From Sediminicola sp035798135 (GTDB lineage Bacteria > Bacteroidota > Bacteroidia > Flavobacteriales > Flavobacteriaceae): 64,000 bases of DNA. The notes below the pieces were generated by a model. That model ran no database searches. It had not been told where the DNA came from and worked only from the letters and a program-made list of their open reading frames with translations. Shown piece after piece: positions 35,551 through 44,871 of this stretch (positions are counted from its first letter, which is position 1; each line of letters begins with the position of its first letter). The stretch is taken from positions 124,001 to 188,000 of the forward strand of contig JAPFBR010000006.1 in assembly GCA_035798135.1 (NCBI GenBank). The letters are read 5' to 3'. The position numbers and the translations under genes were made by a program.

Positions 35551-36743
35551 GCCATTCGTTCCTTTAACCACATCAACTCCCTTATGATAGATTGCCCCAG
35601 GTCTACTTTCAGTGTTTCCGGCAGTACATCCCAAGTATAAGTCTCAACCTCTAAATGCTCTGTTATAAAATGTTCTTCCAGATAAGCCAATGTACTTAGT
35701 ATTTGATCCTGTGTGGAGTAAAGATCATCAAACATTTCCAAAAAAATGGGGACGTGAAAATGGGCCCTTAGTTCTTTATGTGACTTTCTATCATTGAGAA
35801 CCATAGGCAGGTCATTATAAACTCTGACCTTACCATCTTTTTTCTCAGTCACTTGATGCAAATAGGTAGGCTCATTGAATCTCGCCAAGGAATTCCAAAT
35901 TTGTTCCTCCTTCCCTTCTTCAAATATTATTTTAAGGGCAGAGCTCACTTGGATCTTACCTATGGCAATCCCCTCCTTCTTCATTAGCCCAAAAGTAAAG
36001 GCAGGTACCTCAAATGCCAGTGAATAATGACAAATATCATAACAAAGGGTAATATACCTTTTAATCAATTGCTCGGCATCTTGCTCATTTACACCTAATC
36101 TGGAGACGATTTCCTCTCTTGCGATAGGCACTAAATAATTCTTATAAAAATCTATAAATTCTGCTGTATTTTCAAGGAGTCCGTCTGGTTCAGGTTCTAT
36201 GTCCAAATGCAAATGCTTTCCCGTAGTTATCTCCAATTCCTGAAGGTTCAATATGATCTCAGCAAGATGTTTGGAACCTGTGTTTAAAGCATAAGTACGC
36301 TGCTCTTTGTTGGTATGCCAGTGCTTATAGCTTATTGGGGAGGTAGAAATACCCCCAGACATCCCTTTTGGCAACAAATAAGCCAACTGTCCGAACAAAC
36401 GCTTTGTATAATCCAACCGTTCCTTGGTGGTCCAATCTGGGGCATGAACTTTATCCTTGACTTCAGTATTGTGAAAGTCCCCATAAGGAAAACCGTTCAT
36501 AGTAAAAACATAGCAATCATTTTGAGCTAGCCAAAATTTAAAATCCTCTAAATTATTTCCTCGGTTCAATTGTAGGCTAGCGGTATTGGAAAGGCGAAGG
36601 CCTATCCCAAAAGCGGCATCCATTGATACCTCTCCTTTCACTCTTGGGATATATTCCTTAAGATTGAGAAAGGTAGTATCCCAATCCTCACCAGGATGGA
36701 TATTGGAACAATATGTTACGTGAAATTTATTTTGAATCAACAT
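35547..36743 (-). CDS. eboE: EboE: TIM-barrel metabolite traffic protein
   Basis: A protein of about 398 residues that resembles sugar-phosphate isomerase/epimerase TIM barrels. The ATG at 36743 gives MLIQNKFHVTYCSNIHPGED; an upstream TTG at 36758 is less likely. Barrel features include FTMNGFPYGDF, LHLDIEPEPDGLL with acidic residues typical of a metal or substrate site, CYDICHYSLAFEVP with Asp and His, and HFHVPIFLE. It lies 20 bases after eboD and overlaps eboF by 4 bases. The reaction is unknown. Confidence 0.85.
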   Translation of the reverse strand: MLIQNKFHVTYCSNIHPGEDWDTTFLNLKEYIPRVKGEVSMDAAFGIGLRLSNTASLQLNRGNNLEDFKFWLAQNDCYVFTMNGFPYGDFHNTEVKDKVHAPDWTTKERLDYTKRLFGQLAYLLPKGMSGGISTSPISYKHWHTNKEQRTYALNTGSKHLAEIILNLQELEITTGKHLHLDIEPEPDGLLENTAEFIDFYKNYLVPIAREEIVSRLGVNEQDAEQLIKRYITLCYDICHYSLAFEVPAFTFGLMKKEGIAIGKIQVSSALKIIFEEGKEEQIWNSLARFNEPTYLHQVTEKKDGKVRVYNDLPMVLNDRKSHKELRAHFHVPIFLEMFDDLYSTQDQILSTLAYLEEHFITEHLEVETYTWDVLPETLKVDLGQSIIRELMWLKERMA

Positions 36744-36763
36744 ATAAACAACAATCAAGCTAG

Positions 36764-37906
36764 TTATAAAAAATGGGAAATGGCCTCCTTCATCAGATGC
36801 ACATCGATTTTATACACATCGTGTTTTTTTCCAATTTCAGAAATCAAGGTGATGGTCAACTCACCACCAAGATGTTCCCTAAATTCTTCTATCCCCTTTA
36901 ATAGTTCATCAATTTGGTTCGCTTCAATAGGCAATTTCATATCGAAACCTATTTCCTCTAGAACATCAAGTATCGAAGTAAGGGTTTCCCCGGAAATTAA
37001 ACCTATTAATTTAGCATATGTTAGATCTATGGCCATTCCAATGGCAACAGCTTCCCCATGTCGTATCCTATACTGGGTCATGTGCTCGAGCTTATGGGCT
37101 GCCCAATGTCCAAAATCCAGAGGTCTTGAAGAACCAGCTTCAAAAGGATCTCCACCTTGTGCTATATGCTCCATATGTAGCTCCGCACACTTGTATATGA
37201 GATACTCCATACTTGCCATATCCCGCGTTCTCAGCATTTCGGCCGCTCCTTCAATTTCCCTATAAAACGATTTGTCCTTGATAAGCGCCACTTTAACGGC
37301 CTCCGCAATTCCCGAAATCCAATCTCTTTTTTCCAAGGTTTTCAAAAAATCGCTATCGTTAATAATGGCGTAAGGAGGAGAGAACGTTCCCAAAAAATTC
37401 TTTTTCCCAAAGTGATTGATACTGTTCTTAACTCCCACTGCCGAATCGTTTTGGGAAAGCACGGTTGTAGGTATCCGCAATAACTTAACACCCCTATGTG
37501 CTATGGCAGACGCGTAACCGACCATATCTATAATGGCCCCGCCACCAATAACCACTACAAAGGAATGTCTGCATATTTTAGCATCATTGATGCCTTGTAA
37601 AACTTGATCTAAGGAAGCAACAGAATGTTTTGCCTGTTCTCCCCCAGAAATAACAAGAGTATCGCGATATTGAATTTGTGAGGCATGATTTTCACAATAA
37701 GCTTTGATCTCATCCAATAAATTGGGATGTGAGGTAACGACCCCTTCATCTATCACAAATAAAATTTTAACGCCATCTTTTTTGGCGTAAGCTTCAAAGA
37801 TATCTTTGAATAGCGTATTGCCGCTGTCAAATAAATGCTGCGTGAAGTGCAATTGGTAATTGTACTCCACTTTGAAAGATTGCTCGATTGATTTTGGAAT
37901 TAACAT
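36764..37906 (-). CDS. eboD: EboD: 3-dehydroquinate synthase-like sugar phosphate cyclase
   Basis: A 380-residue member of the dehydroquinate synthase superfamily, whose members cyclise sugar phosphates with NAD and a metal ion. The NAD site is VVIGGGAIIDMVGYASA (about residues 117-133). The conserved phosphate and metal region is SQNDSAVGVKNSINHFGKKN, with the remaining ligands in SGIAEAVKVALI and DFGHWAAHKLEHM, where histidines hold the metal. No other shikimate genes are nearby. In ebo clusters it is a separate subgroup from AroB, so the product need not be dehydroquinate. Confidence 0.88.
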   Translation of the reverse strand: MLIPKSIEQSFKVEYNYQLHFTQHLFDSGNTLFKDIFEAYAKKDGVKILFVIDEGVVTSHPNLLDEIKAYCENHASQIQYRDTLVISGGEQAKHSVASLDQVLQGINDAKICRHSFVVVIGGGAIIDMVGYASAIAHRGVKLLRIPTTVLSQNDSAVGVKNSINHFGKKNFLGTFSPPYAIINDSDFLKTLEKRDWISGIAEAVKVALIKDKSFYREIEGAAEMLRTRDMASMEYLIYKCAELHMEHIAQGGDPFEAGSSRPLDFGHWAAHKLEHMTQYRIRHGEAVAIGMAIDLTYAKLIGLISGETLTSILDVLEEIGFDMKLPIEANQIDELLKGIEEFREHLGGELTITLISEIGKKHDVYKIDVHLMKEAISHFL

Positions 37907-37917
37907 GATTAATTAAA

Positions 37918-38817
37918 TTACGTTACAGAAAAACGCTTTGATAAAAATAATGACAAAGGTAATAACACGATAATCAACAATCCCACCCACCATGTTGAAT
38001 TGGCAGATGCCAATGCAGCATCCATTAATACCAATGATAAAACACCGGATTTTACGGCCTTTTTAATATTTTCTGGGGTATTTATCTTAAAAGCCTTTAG
38101 AAGGGGTCTGAAAATAGAAAATACAAATACTATCAAAAATGGAATCACCTTTATAAAGCTATTCAAATCCTGTAGCATTATGATAAAAATAGCGGATGCT
38201 ACCATCAAATATAGAAAGCCGGAAAGCATAATATTTCGTTTATTATTCCCATGCACCTCTCCCCTACTAATCAGGGTTACAGCTGCGATATAAATAATAG
38301 GCAACAAAATAAAATACCAATTGGGTCCCTCGGGTAAACCAAATAGACTCATTCCCAACAATAAATTCAGACCTCGGCAACCACCCATGACCAAAGGGCC
38401 AAAAAATGAATGATGTTTGGCCAAGGCGTCATAAAGCAATATGGCACTAGTCAATACGAGTGCCACCAAGCCAGCTTCATTATTGCAAATAAAAGAAAGA
38501 ATCACTCCCAATAGCAATAATGATCCACCCAAAATAGCGGCAGTTTGTAAGGACACCACTCCTTTTGGAATAGGTCGCTCCGGCCTTTCCAAGGTATCTA
38601 TTTTAAGATCAAAAACATCATTCAAAACGACACCTCCAGCATATAGAAGAATAGAGGCAACAACGAGAAGTATAAGGTCATAGGGCAACAATACCCCATT
38701 TTGGGAAAACGCGCCTACAATGGCACCACCAGCCAAAATGTCTGCTGCAGCTGTTGGCAGATTTGGAGGTCGCATTAAAATTAAGCAACCTTTTATAAAA
38801 GAATATTTTTTAGACAA
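37918..38817 (-). CDS. eboC: EboC: UbiA-like prenyltransferase
   Basis: A 299-residue polytopic membrane protein of the UbiA prenyltransferase family. About eight helices are visible. The first aspartate-rich motif is NDVFDLKID (about residues 66-74), as in UbiA enzymes, preceded by the RPPNLPTAAADILAGG segment. The second motif of canonical UbiA enzymes is less clear, at YDALAKHHSFFG. It overlaps eboB by 8 bases. It may attach a prenyl group to a small acceptor or act as a membrane component of the ebo system; neither is shown. Confidence 0.88.
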   Translation of the reverse strand: MSKKYSFIKGCLILMRPPNLPTAAADILAGGAIVGAFSQNGVLLPYDLILLVVASILLYAGGVVLNDVFDLKIDTLERPERPIPKGVVSLQTAAILGGSLLLLGVILSFICNNEAGLVALVLTSAILLYDALAKHHSFFGPLVMGGCRGLNLLLGMSLFGLPEGPNWYFILLPIIYIAAVTLISRGEVHGNNKRNIMLSGFLYLMVASAIFIIMLQDLNSFIKVIPFLIVFVFSIFRPLLKAFKINTPENIKKAVKSGVLSLVLMDAALASANSTWWVGLLIIVLLPLSLFLSKRFSVT

Positions 38818-39718
38818 TTCTATCCCCTTCTATTTTTGGTTCCTGCCCCCTTAAAACACTGTTATCATTAAAGAATTCCCTTTGGTCAATGCCTTTATCC
38901 CCCAACCAATGTTCCTCTTTCATTTTTCCATTTTTGCCAAAGGCATCCAAGGCATTTTGATAACATGTTTTTATCACATCCTCTTTCGAGATACCCCTAT
39001 TTAGCATTAATGAAGCCGTTTTTGGTACTGCTAATGGATCACTTACACCCCAATCCGCAGAACTGTCCACAATTATGTTCTTACTTCCGTATTTCCTCAC
39101 TACCTCAACCATTCGTTCATTGCCCATTTTTGTTTTGGGATAAATTGTAAAGGCAGCTATAAAACCTCTATCGAGCACTTCTTTTACCGTTTCTTCATTA
39201 TTGTGATCGATGATGACATTTGAAGGATCCAACCCATGTTCCAAGCAAACTTCCATACTTTTAATGGTCCCTGCCTTTTTATCCCTATGGGGCGTGTGTA
39301 CCTGTACCGTCATATTCAATTCCCTGGCCAAATCCAGCTGCATTCTAAAGTACTTATCCTCGGCTGGGGTTTGATCATCATAACCAATTTCTCCAATGGC
39401 AACGACATTCTCTTTATGAAAATACAATGGCAATAGCTCTATAACCTGCTCTGCCAATGCCTCATTGTTGGCTTCTTTTGAATTTAAACCTATTGTACAA
39501 TAGTGCTTAATTCCAAATTGACTCGCCCTAAAAGGTTCCCAACCTACCAGACTACTATAATAGTCTTGAAAAGAGCCCACCTGGGTTCTAGGTTGTCCCA
39601 ACCAGAATGAAGGTTCTATAACCGCCACTATCCCCGCAGCTGCCATGGCCTCATAGTCATCTGTTGTCCTAGAGGTCATATGCACATGGGGATCTATAAT
39701 CATTAATTTATCTTTCAT
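38810..39718 (-). CDS. eboB: EboB: TatD-family metal-dependent hydrolase
   Basis: A 302-residue amidohydrolase-fold protein. The metal-binding HxH is near the N-terminus in IIDPHVHMTSRT (His 11 and 13). Later ligands sit in IGEIGYDD (about residue 118), VQVHTPHR (about 153), NVIIDHNNEETV (about 187) and NIIVDSSADWG (about 233). It is annotated in ebo clusters as a TatD-like hydrolase. It overlaps eboC, and 4 bases separate it from eboA. Substrate unknown. Confidence 0.88.
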   Translation of the reverse strand: MKDKLMIIDPHVHMTSRTTDDYEAMAAAGIVAVIEPSFWLGQPRTQVGSFQDYYSSLVGWEPFRASQFGIKHYCTIGLNSKEANNEALAEQVIELLPLYFHKENVVAIGEIGYDDQTPAEDKYFRMQLDLARELNMTVQVHTPHRDKKAGTIKSMEVCLEHGLDPSNVIIDHNNEETVKEVLDRGFIAAFTIYPKTKMGNERMVEVVRKYGSKNIIVDSSADWGVSDPLAVPKTASLMLNRGISKEDVIKTCYQNALDAFGKNGKMKEEHWLGDKGIDQREFFNDNSVLRGQEPKIEGDRIV

Positions 39719-39722
39719 ATCA

Positions 39723-40568
39723 CTATATATTATTCCAAGAAATTAAACCTGATTCTATTTTATTTTTCAAATTTGGGTAATTGTCCAGCAATTCTTTCGC
39801 TTGTGGATTTTCGGATATGGAACACGTTAGTGCTGCTGCCATATTTTCCTTTTCGTTCTCGCTTTGCAATAATCTTTTCATATCATCAAGCAGGGCATCA
39901 CTGAGAAATTTACCTACTGGTCGCCAAAAATAAGGGTCCACTTTTCGGGAAGCGGCCCATCTTTCATGTGCGTAATCAGAGATAATTCGGGCCAAATCCT
40001 TGTTTGCCCTCTTATCAATATCCATGATTTGGCTAAGATCTCTTTCCATAAACGCGGCCTTCAAGTACATTTGGTTCCATTGCTGATCATTAAAAAACAT
40101 TGAAGGATATGGATTCTTTAAAGAGATGGCATCAAATATGGTGGCGATGTTCGTCCTCAAGGCCTCTACCGCAACGTTTTTATAGTTTCCTGAATTGGGC
40201 ATCAATATTAGGAATTTTAAAAAAGTTGACAATTCTCCGGTGTCTGAAACCTGAATTATATTCTCGACCTTCTTAAAAAAGAATTCTTCATCGGCCTCAA
40301 GCACCCTGATCAGGAGATATACCCTCCCTATTTGTAAAAGATTGGCGTTATGGGCCTTCAAATATTGAATTACGTTGTTCGGGCCCAACGGTATATTCAA
40401 AACTTCTTTAGTATTGATCTTTGAAGCTATCAAACTATATGTCAAATAAAGATCTTTTGAAGACTTATTGCTACTAATTGCATCAATCTTCTCTTCCAAC
40501 CATTTTAATAGATTGGTATCCCTATGATGACGGAGGACCTTGACCAATTCTTGACTTACATTTTCCAT
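39723..40568 (-). CDS. eboA: EboA: metabolite traffic protein
   Basis: A 281-residue, largely helical soluble protein. I assign it to the EboA family because of its position as the first gene of the cluster and its all-helical character, with segments such as KVLRHHRDTNLLKWLEEKI, LIRVLEADEEFFFKKVENII and KAAFMERDLSQIMDIDKRAN. No catalytic motif or signal peptide is visible. The family has no known enzymatic activity. It is separated from the divergent miaE gene by about 207 AT-rich bases that should hold both promoters. Confidence 0.8.
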   Translation of the reverse strand: MENVSQELVKVLRHHRDTNLLKWLEEKIDAISSNKSSKDLYLTYSLIASKINTKEVLNIPLGPNNVIQYLKAHNANLLQIGRVYLLIRVLEADEEFFFKKVENIIQVSDTGELSTFLKFLILMPNSGNYKNVAVEALRTNIATIFDAISLKNPYPSMFFNDQQWNQMYLKAAFMERDLSQIMDIDKRANKDLARIISDYAHERWAASRKVDPYFWRPVGKFLSDALLDDMKRLLQSENEKENMAAALTCSISENPQAKELLDNYPNLKNKIESGLISWNNI

Positions 40569-40750
40569 TTACATATCCTAATACTAAGTTCTACCAATCA
40601 TTTTAATTAGTATTCACAATCAATTTTTATATAGAATCCCTTCGCAGTACTTATGATAACTGGAATCAAAAAAGAATAGTATATTCATTAGGTTAAATTC
40701 CTCCCAAACAAAAAAATGCCCTATAACAAATTCCGTTTATAAAATTCGAT

Positions 40751-40758
40751 TAATTTTG
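40751..40758 (+). promoter_or_regulatory. Candidate -7 box for miaE
   Basis: TAATTTTG is an exact TAnnTTTG box, 17 bases ahead of the miaE start. The expected -33 position reads CAAA instead of TTTG. No equally good box was found for the divergent ebo cluster in the remaining 180 bases. Confidence 0.45.
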
Positions 40759-40775
40759 TTTTCAAATATAAGAAA

Positions 40776-41357
40776 ATGCTTGGCCTTAAACTACCCACAG
40801 ATCCCCGTTGGGTGAATATTGTAGAAAAAAATATCGACGAAATCTTGACCGATCATGCCTATTGTGAGCAAAAAGCAGCAGCAACGGCAATTTCATTGAT
40901 CGTCAGTTTTCCAGAGTACACGGATCTTGTACAGGAAATGGTGGCCCTTACCAGGGAAGAGATGGGGCATTTTAAGATGGTGCATGACCGCATCATTGCT
41001 AGAGGACAGGTATTGGGAAGGGACAGGAAAGATGAGTACGTATTGGCACTTTTGAAATTTTTCCCTAAAGGCGGCAGCCGCACAACACAGTTGGTCCATA
41101 GGTTACTGTATGCGGCATTGATTGAAGCCCGTAGCTGCGAACGTTTTAGATTGCTCTCTGAGCAGTTGAAAGATAAGGAATTAGCAGAATTCTATCACAA
41201 ACTAATGGTCAGTGAGGCTGGACATTATACCATGTTTCTTAAGTTTGCCCGCCAGTACGGCGAACGGGCAGAGGTGGACCAAAAGTGGGAGGATTTATTA
41301 AAATACGAAGCACAACTTATGAATAATCTTGGAACAAAGGAATCCATACATGGTTAA
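40776..41357 (+). CDS. miaE: tRNA 2-methylthio-N6-isopentenyladenosine-37 hydroxylase
   Basis: A 193-residue ferritin-like di-iron enzyme that hydroxylates the isopentenyl group at A37 of certain tRNAs, using oxygen. The metal-binding pairs are visible as EQKAAATAIS and TREEMGHFKMVHDR in the first half and EARSCERFRLL with VSEAGHYTMFL in the second (E plus ExxH twice). Length is normal for the family. It is convergent with ppx, with 34 bases between them. Confidence 0.93.
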   Translation: MLGLKLPTDPRWVNIVEKNIDEILTDHAYCEQKAAATAISLIVSFPEYTDLVQEMVALTREEMGHFKMVHDRIIARGQVLGRDRKDEYVLALLKFFPKGGSRTTQLVHRLLYAALIEARSCERFRLLSEQLKDKELAEFYHKLMVSEAGHYTMFLKFARQYGERAEVDQKWEDLLKYEAQLMNNLGTKESIHG

Positions 41358-41391
41358 AATTACAAAATTGCAAATAGTACCGATCTTGTTT

Positions 41392-42279
41392 TTATTGTTG
41401 GGAATAGTATAATGTCTTGATGATACCATCCGACAAACCTATTTTAGGTACGTATATTTTCTTGGCCCCACACCACTTTGCAGCAGATAAATAAATTCGT
41501 GAAGCTGGGATAATAACATCTGCCCTATCCGGGTTGAGTCCCAGTTCTGATATTCTATCCTCATAGCTCATATTTTCCAGAAAATGGTATTGGGCATTTA
41601 ACCAAATATAAGACAAAGGCTCCCCTTCTTTCCTACCCGACATTTTGTGGAGTTTATTGATATTCCCCCCTGAGCCGATAATGGTAATTGCGCTAAGCCC
41701 GTTAATATTTTCCTTGATCCACAATTCTATTTTTTTCCAAATACCTTCACCCACCAAATTGTTCAGGATCCGAACAGTTCCAATTTTAAAAGATTTGGAG
41801 GTTTTTATTTTACCATCCGTAAAAAGAGTAAATTCTGTGCTTCCGCCACCTACATCAATATAGAGATAAGATTGATCACTCTGAATCAGCTGTTTTAAAT
41901 CTGTAGAAGCAATGATTGCTGCCTCCTTTTTTCCGTCAATGACTTCTATTTTAACTCCGGAATCCCTATAGATGCGATCCACGATCTCATACCCATTATT
42001 GGCTTCCCTAATCGCAGAAGTCGCACAGGCCATATATTTCTCTACCCCATGCACATCCATGATCAATTTAAATGCTTTCATTGCATCTAACATGCGTTCC
42101 TCGTTGCGCTCTGATATTTCCCCTACGGTGAAAGAATCTTCCCCTAAACGGACAGGTACCCTAATCAATGAGCTCTTTCTAAACTGGGTCTTTTTGCCCT
42201 TTTCTTCTATTACGTTATGAATTAACAGACGTATCGCGTTGGAACCAATGTCAATTGCAGCAAACTTTCTTATTTTCAA
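41392..42279 (-). CDS. ppx: Exopolyphosphatase / Ppx-GppA family protein
   Basis: A 295-residue actin-fold phosphatase (ASKHA) that would hydrolyse polyphosphate or pppGpp. The phosphate-1 motif is AAIDIGSNAIRLLI (about residues 8-21) and the second is YIDVGGGSTEFTLF (about 137-150). It has only the N-terminal Ppx/GppA domain; the C-terminal HD domain of longer members is absent. It sits 11 bases downstream of ppk1, so synthesis and breakdown of polyphosphate are encoded in one transcript. Confidence 0.9.
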   Translation of the reverse strand: MKIRKFAAIDIGSNAIRLLIHNVIEEKGKKTQFRKSSLIRVPVRLGEDSFTVGEISERNEERMLDAMKAFKLIMDVHGVEKYMACATSAIREANNGYEIVDRIYRDSGVKIEVIDGKKEAAIIASTDLKQLIQSDQSYLYIDVGGGSTEFTLFTDGKIKTSKSFKIGTVRILNNLVGEGIWKKIELWIKENINGLSAITIIGSGGNINKLHKMSGRKEGEPLSYIWLNAQYHFLENMSYEDRISELGLNPDRADVIIPASRIYLSAAKWCGAKKIYVPKIGLSDGIIKTLYYSQQ

Positions 42280-42290
42280 AATACTTGGGG

Positions 42291-44375
42291 TTATTCGTTT
42301 AATTTTTGGAGGTAGTACTCATAGGTCGCAAATTGCGAACGGACCTTGACTTTATTATTTTTTAGATACGCATTATCCTGATTGGCACAAAAAACCCTTG
42401 CCTTTACGTTATCGTTCCAAGAGATCTCAAAGGTATCCAATAGCTCCTGTTTTAAATCTGCATTATAGATGGGGCACCCCACCTCTACCCTATAATCCAA
42501 GTTTCTGGTCATCCAGTCTGCCGATGATATATAAATCTTTGGATTACCATTATTTGAAAATATAAACAGTCTTGGATGTTCTAAAAATTTATCGACAACA
42601 CTGATAGCTTCAATATTTTCACTCAACCCTTTTACTCCTGGCACTAAACAGCAGATACCTCTAATAATCAATTGAATCTTCACTCCTGCTTTACTAGCCT
42701 CATATAATTTATCGACCATCTTATAGGAGGTGAAACTGTTCATTTTGATTTTAATATAGGCTTCCTTGCCTGCTTTTGCATTTTCAATTTCGTTATCGAT
42801 CAGTTTTTTGAATACATTTTTGGTATAATGTGGCGAAACGATTAGGTGTTTATATTTATTGATCTTATACGTGGTTTCAAAGAAATCAAAAACCATGTTC
42901 AGTTCTTTTAGAATGGGATCGTGAGCAGTAAAAAGGGTGTAATCTGTATAGATCCTTGCCGTAGCCTCATTGAAATTGCCCGTACTGATGAATCCGTAAC
43001 GCTTATTGACTCCATCTTCCTCCCTCTCTATAAGACATATCTTACTATGGACCTTTAACCCAGGAACCCCAAAAATGAGCTTTACCCCTTCTGCTTGTAA
43101 TTGTTCAGCGTATTGGATATTGGCCTGTTCATCAAATCTTGCCTGTAGCTCTATTTGAACTGTCACTTGTTTGCCATTTTTTACCGCATTGATCAAGGAG
43201 GCGGTCACCTGTGAATTATCCGCCAAGCGATAAACAGTGATTTTAATGCTTTTTACCTTGGGATCAAGCGCAGCTTCCCTCAGAAATCTGATCACATATG
43301 AAAAGGTATGGTAAGGGGCGTATAGCAAATAATCTTTTTGTGCAATCTGATTGAACAAACTTCCCTCCATTGCAAAATCCTTCACGGGCAAAGGTGTAAT
43401 TTTCTCGTACATTAGATCCTCTCTCCCTAAGCTTGGAAAGCCCATATAATCCCTTCTATTGTGATAACGCCCTCCTGGGATAACACTGTCAGTATCCTCA
43501 ATGTTCATTTTATCCTTTAAAAACTCCAAGGTGTCCCTGCTTATATTCTTATCATATACGAAGCGAACGGGGTCACTGATTTTTCTGTGTTCCACACTGG
43601 ACGAAATCTTTTCAATAAAACTCTTGCTCAAATCATTGTCTATATCCAGTTCGGCGTCACGGGTTATCTTTATCATATCCGCGGTTATGGACTCATAATC
43701 GAACATATTAAAGATATTTCCCAAAGAGTAACGTATCAAATCATCCAACAATATGATATAGCTGTCCTCCCCTTCGTTCGGAATAACTATAAAGCGATCG
43801 ATTCCCTTGGGGATTTCAATAAGCGCATAACGCTTTTCCTTTTTTCCATCCAACGTGGGGTGTTTTGCATCCTTTTTCAAAATTATTTTTACAGCCAAGT
43901 ATGCCGCAGTATCCTTTAGCGTAGGGAATTCAGCAAGGTCATTGAGGATGATGGTCATCAATACCGGACTCACATTTTGTGCAAAGTAATTCTTGATGAA
44001 TTCCGCCTGACTGTCCTTTATTTCCTTTTCATTGATCAAAAAAATATTCTTGGTCTCCAATTCCTTTTCTATGTCGCTAAGTATCTTTAAACTTTTGGTC
44101 TGCTGCCTAATTACGATCTCTGTAATCTCCTCTAACAGATCCTTGGCTATCTCACCCCCCAGAACGCTCTTACCGGATCGCCCTGCCTCTACAATTCTTT
44201 TAACTGTAGCGTACCTTACTTTAAAAAATTCGTCCAAATTATTGGAAAATATCCCCACAAATCTAAGTCGCTCTATCAAAGGGACATTTTTATCGGCACT
44301 TTCCTGTAATACGCGCTCGTTAAATTGCAACCAACTAATTTCCCGGTTGATGTATTGATATTTGGATTTAATCAT
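42291..44375 (-). CDS. ppk1: Polyphosphate kinase 1
   Basis: A 694-residue enzyme that polymerises the gamma-phosphate of ATP into polyphosphate. The N-terminal domain starts INREISWLQFNERVLQE. The phosphorylated histidine is in the segment LKVHSKICLIE (about residues 437-447), followed by YGFISTGNFNEATARIYTDY and, near the end, ISSADWMTRNLDYRVEVG. Length and domain order are normal. It overlaps sixA by four bases (ATGA), so the two are translationally coupled. Confidence 0.97.
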   Translation of the reverse strand: MIKSKYQYINREISWLQFNERVLQESADKNVPLIERLRFVGIFSNNLDEFFKVRYATVKRIVEAGRSGKSVLGGEIAKDLLEEITEIVIRQQTKSLKILSDIEKELETKNIFLINEKEIKDSQAEFIKNYFAQNVSPVLMTIILNDLAEFPTLKDTAAYLAVKIILKKDAKHPTLDGKKEKRYALIEIPKGIDRFIVIPNEGEDSYIILLDDLIRYSLGNIFNMFDYESITADMIKITRDAELDIDNDLSKSFIEKISSSVEHRKISDPVRFVYDKNISRDTLEFLKDKMNIEDTDSVIPGGRYHNRRDYMGFPSLGREDLMYEKITPLPVKDFAMEGSLFNQIAQKDYLLYAPYHTFSYVIRFLREAALDPKVKSIKITVYRLADNSQVTASLINAVKNGKQVTVQIELQARFDEQANIQYAEQLQAEGVKLIFGVPGLKVHSKICLIEREEDGVNKRYGFISTGNFNEATARIYTDYTLFTAHDPILKELNMVFDFFETTYKINKYKHLIVSPHYTKNVFKKLIDNEIENAKAGKEAYIKIKMNSFTSYKMVDKLYEASKAGVKIQLIIRGICCLVPGVKGLSENIEAISVVDKFLEHPRLFIFSNNGNPKIYISSADWMTRNLDYRVEVGCPIYNADLKQELLDTFEISWNDNVKARVFCANQDNAYLKNNKVKVRSQFATYEYYLQKLNE

Positions 44376-44860
44376 TTCTTAAGTTGTTTTGGGAATATAG
44401 TCCGCTCGGTGGTGCCTTTTGTAATGCTATCCCAACGAGCTTCTTTAAATTTTATTTGCACCATGCCAGTTGTGGGTACATTATCTATAGGTTTACTCCC
44501 CAAGCTATTGGCCACTTGGGTAAACGCATAATTGTGTCCAAAAATAAGGACAGTATCATATTTATCATCCAGATTTCCGACAAAGCGCAGCACATCTTCA
44601 CCAGAGAAATCATACAATTCCTTGGTTATTTCAAGACTCTGTAATGGAAAATCCAGTTTACGTAAAACAATCATACAGGTATGCAACGCCCTATTGGCTG
44701 GACTGGAGAATGCTGCATCTATTTTAATTTGCTTGGATTTCAATTCCGAACCTACCAAATGACCATCCTTAATGCCCCTCTCCTGTAAAGGCCTGTCCTG
44801 GTCTCCTACTTGATATTCCCAAGATGATTTCCCGTGACGTATTAAAATCAATGTTTTCAT
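44372..44860 (-). CDS. SixA-like histidine phosphatase
   Basis: A protein of about 162 residues of the phosphoglycerate mutase-like histidine phosphatase superfamily. The start is the ATG at 44860 (MKTLILIRHGKSSWEYQ), because the RHG catalytic motif then lies at the usual distance from the N-terminus; an upstream start at 44899 would overlap pdxH. The second histidine is in ILIFGHNYAFTQVA (about residues 108-121). In E. coli SixA removes phosphate from a protein phosphohistidine. The link to polyphosphate here comes only from operon context. Confidence 0.87.
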   Translation of the reverse strand: MKTLILIRHGKSSWEYQVGDQDRPLQERGIKDGHLVGSELKSKQIKIDAAFSSPANRALHTCMIVLRKLDFPLQSLEITKELYDFSGEDVLRFVGNLDDKYDTVLIFGHNYAFTQVANSLGSKPIDNVPTTGMVQIKFKEARWDSITKGTTERTIFPKQLKK

Positions 44861-44871
44861 TTTCTTTATAT

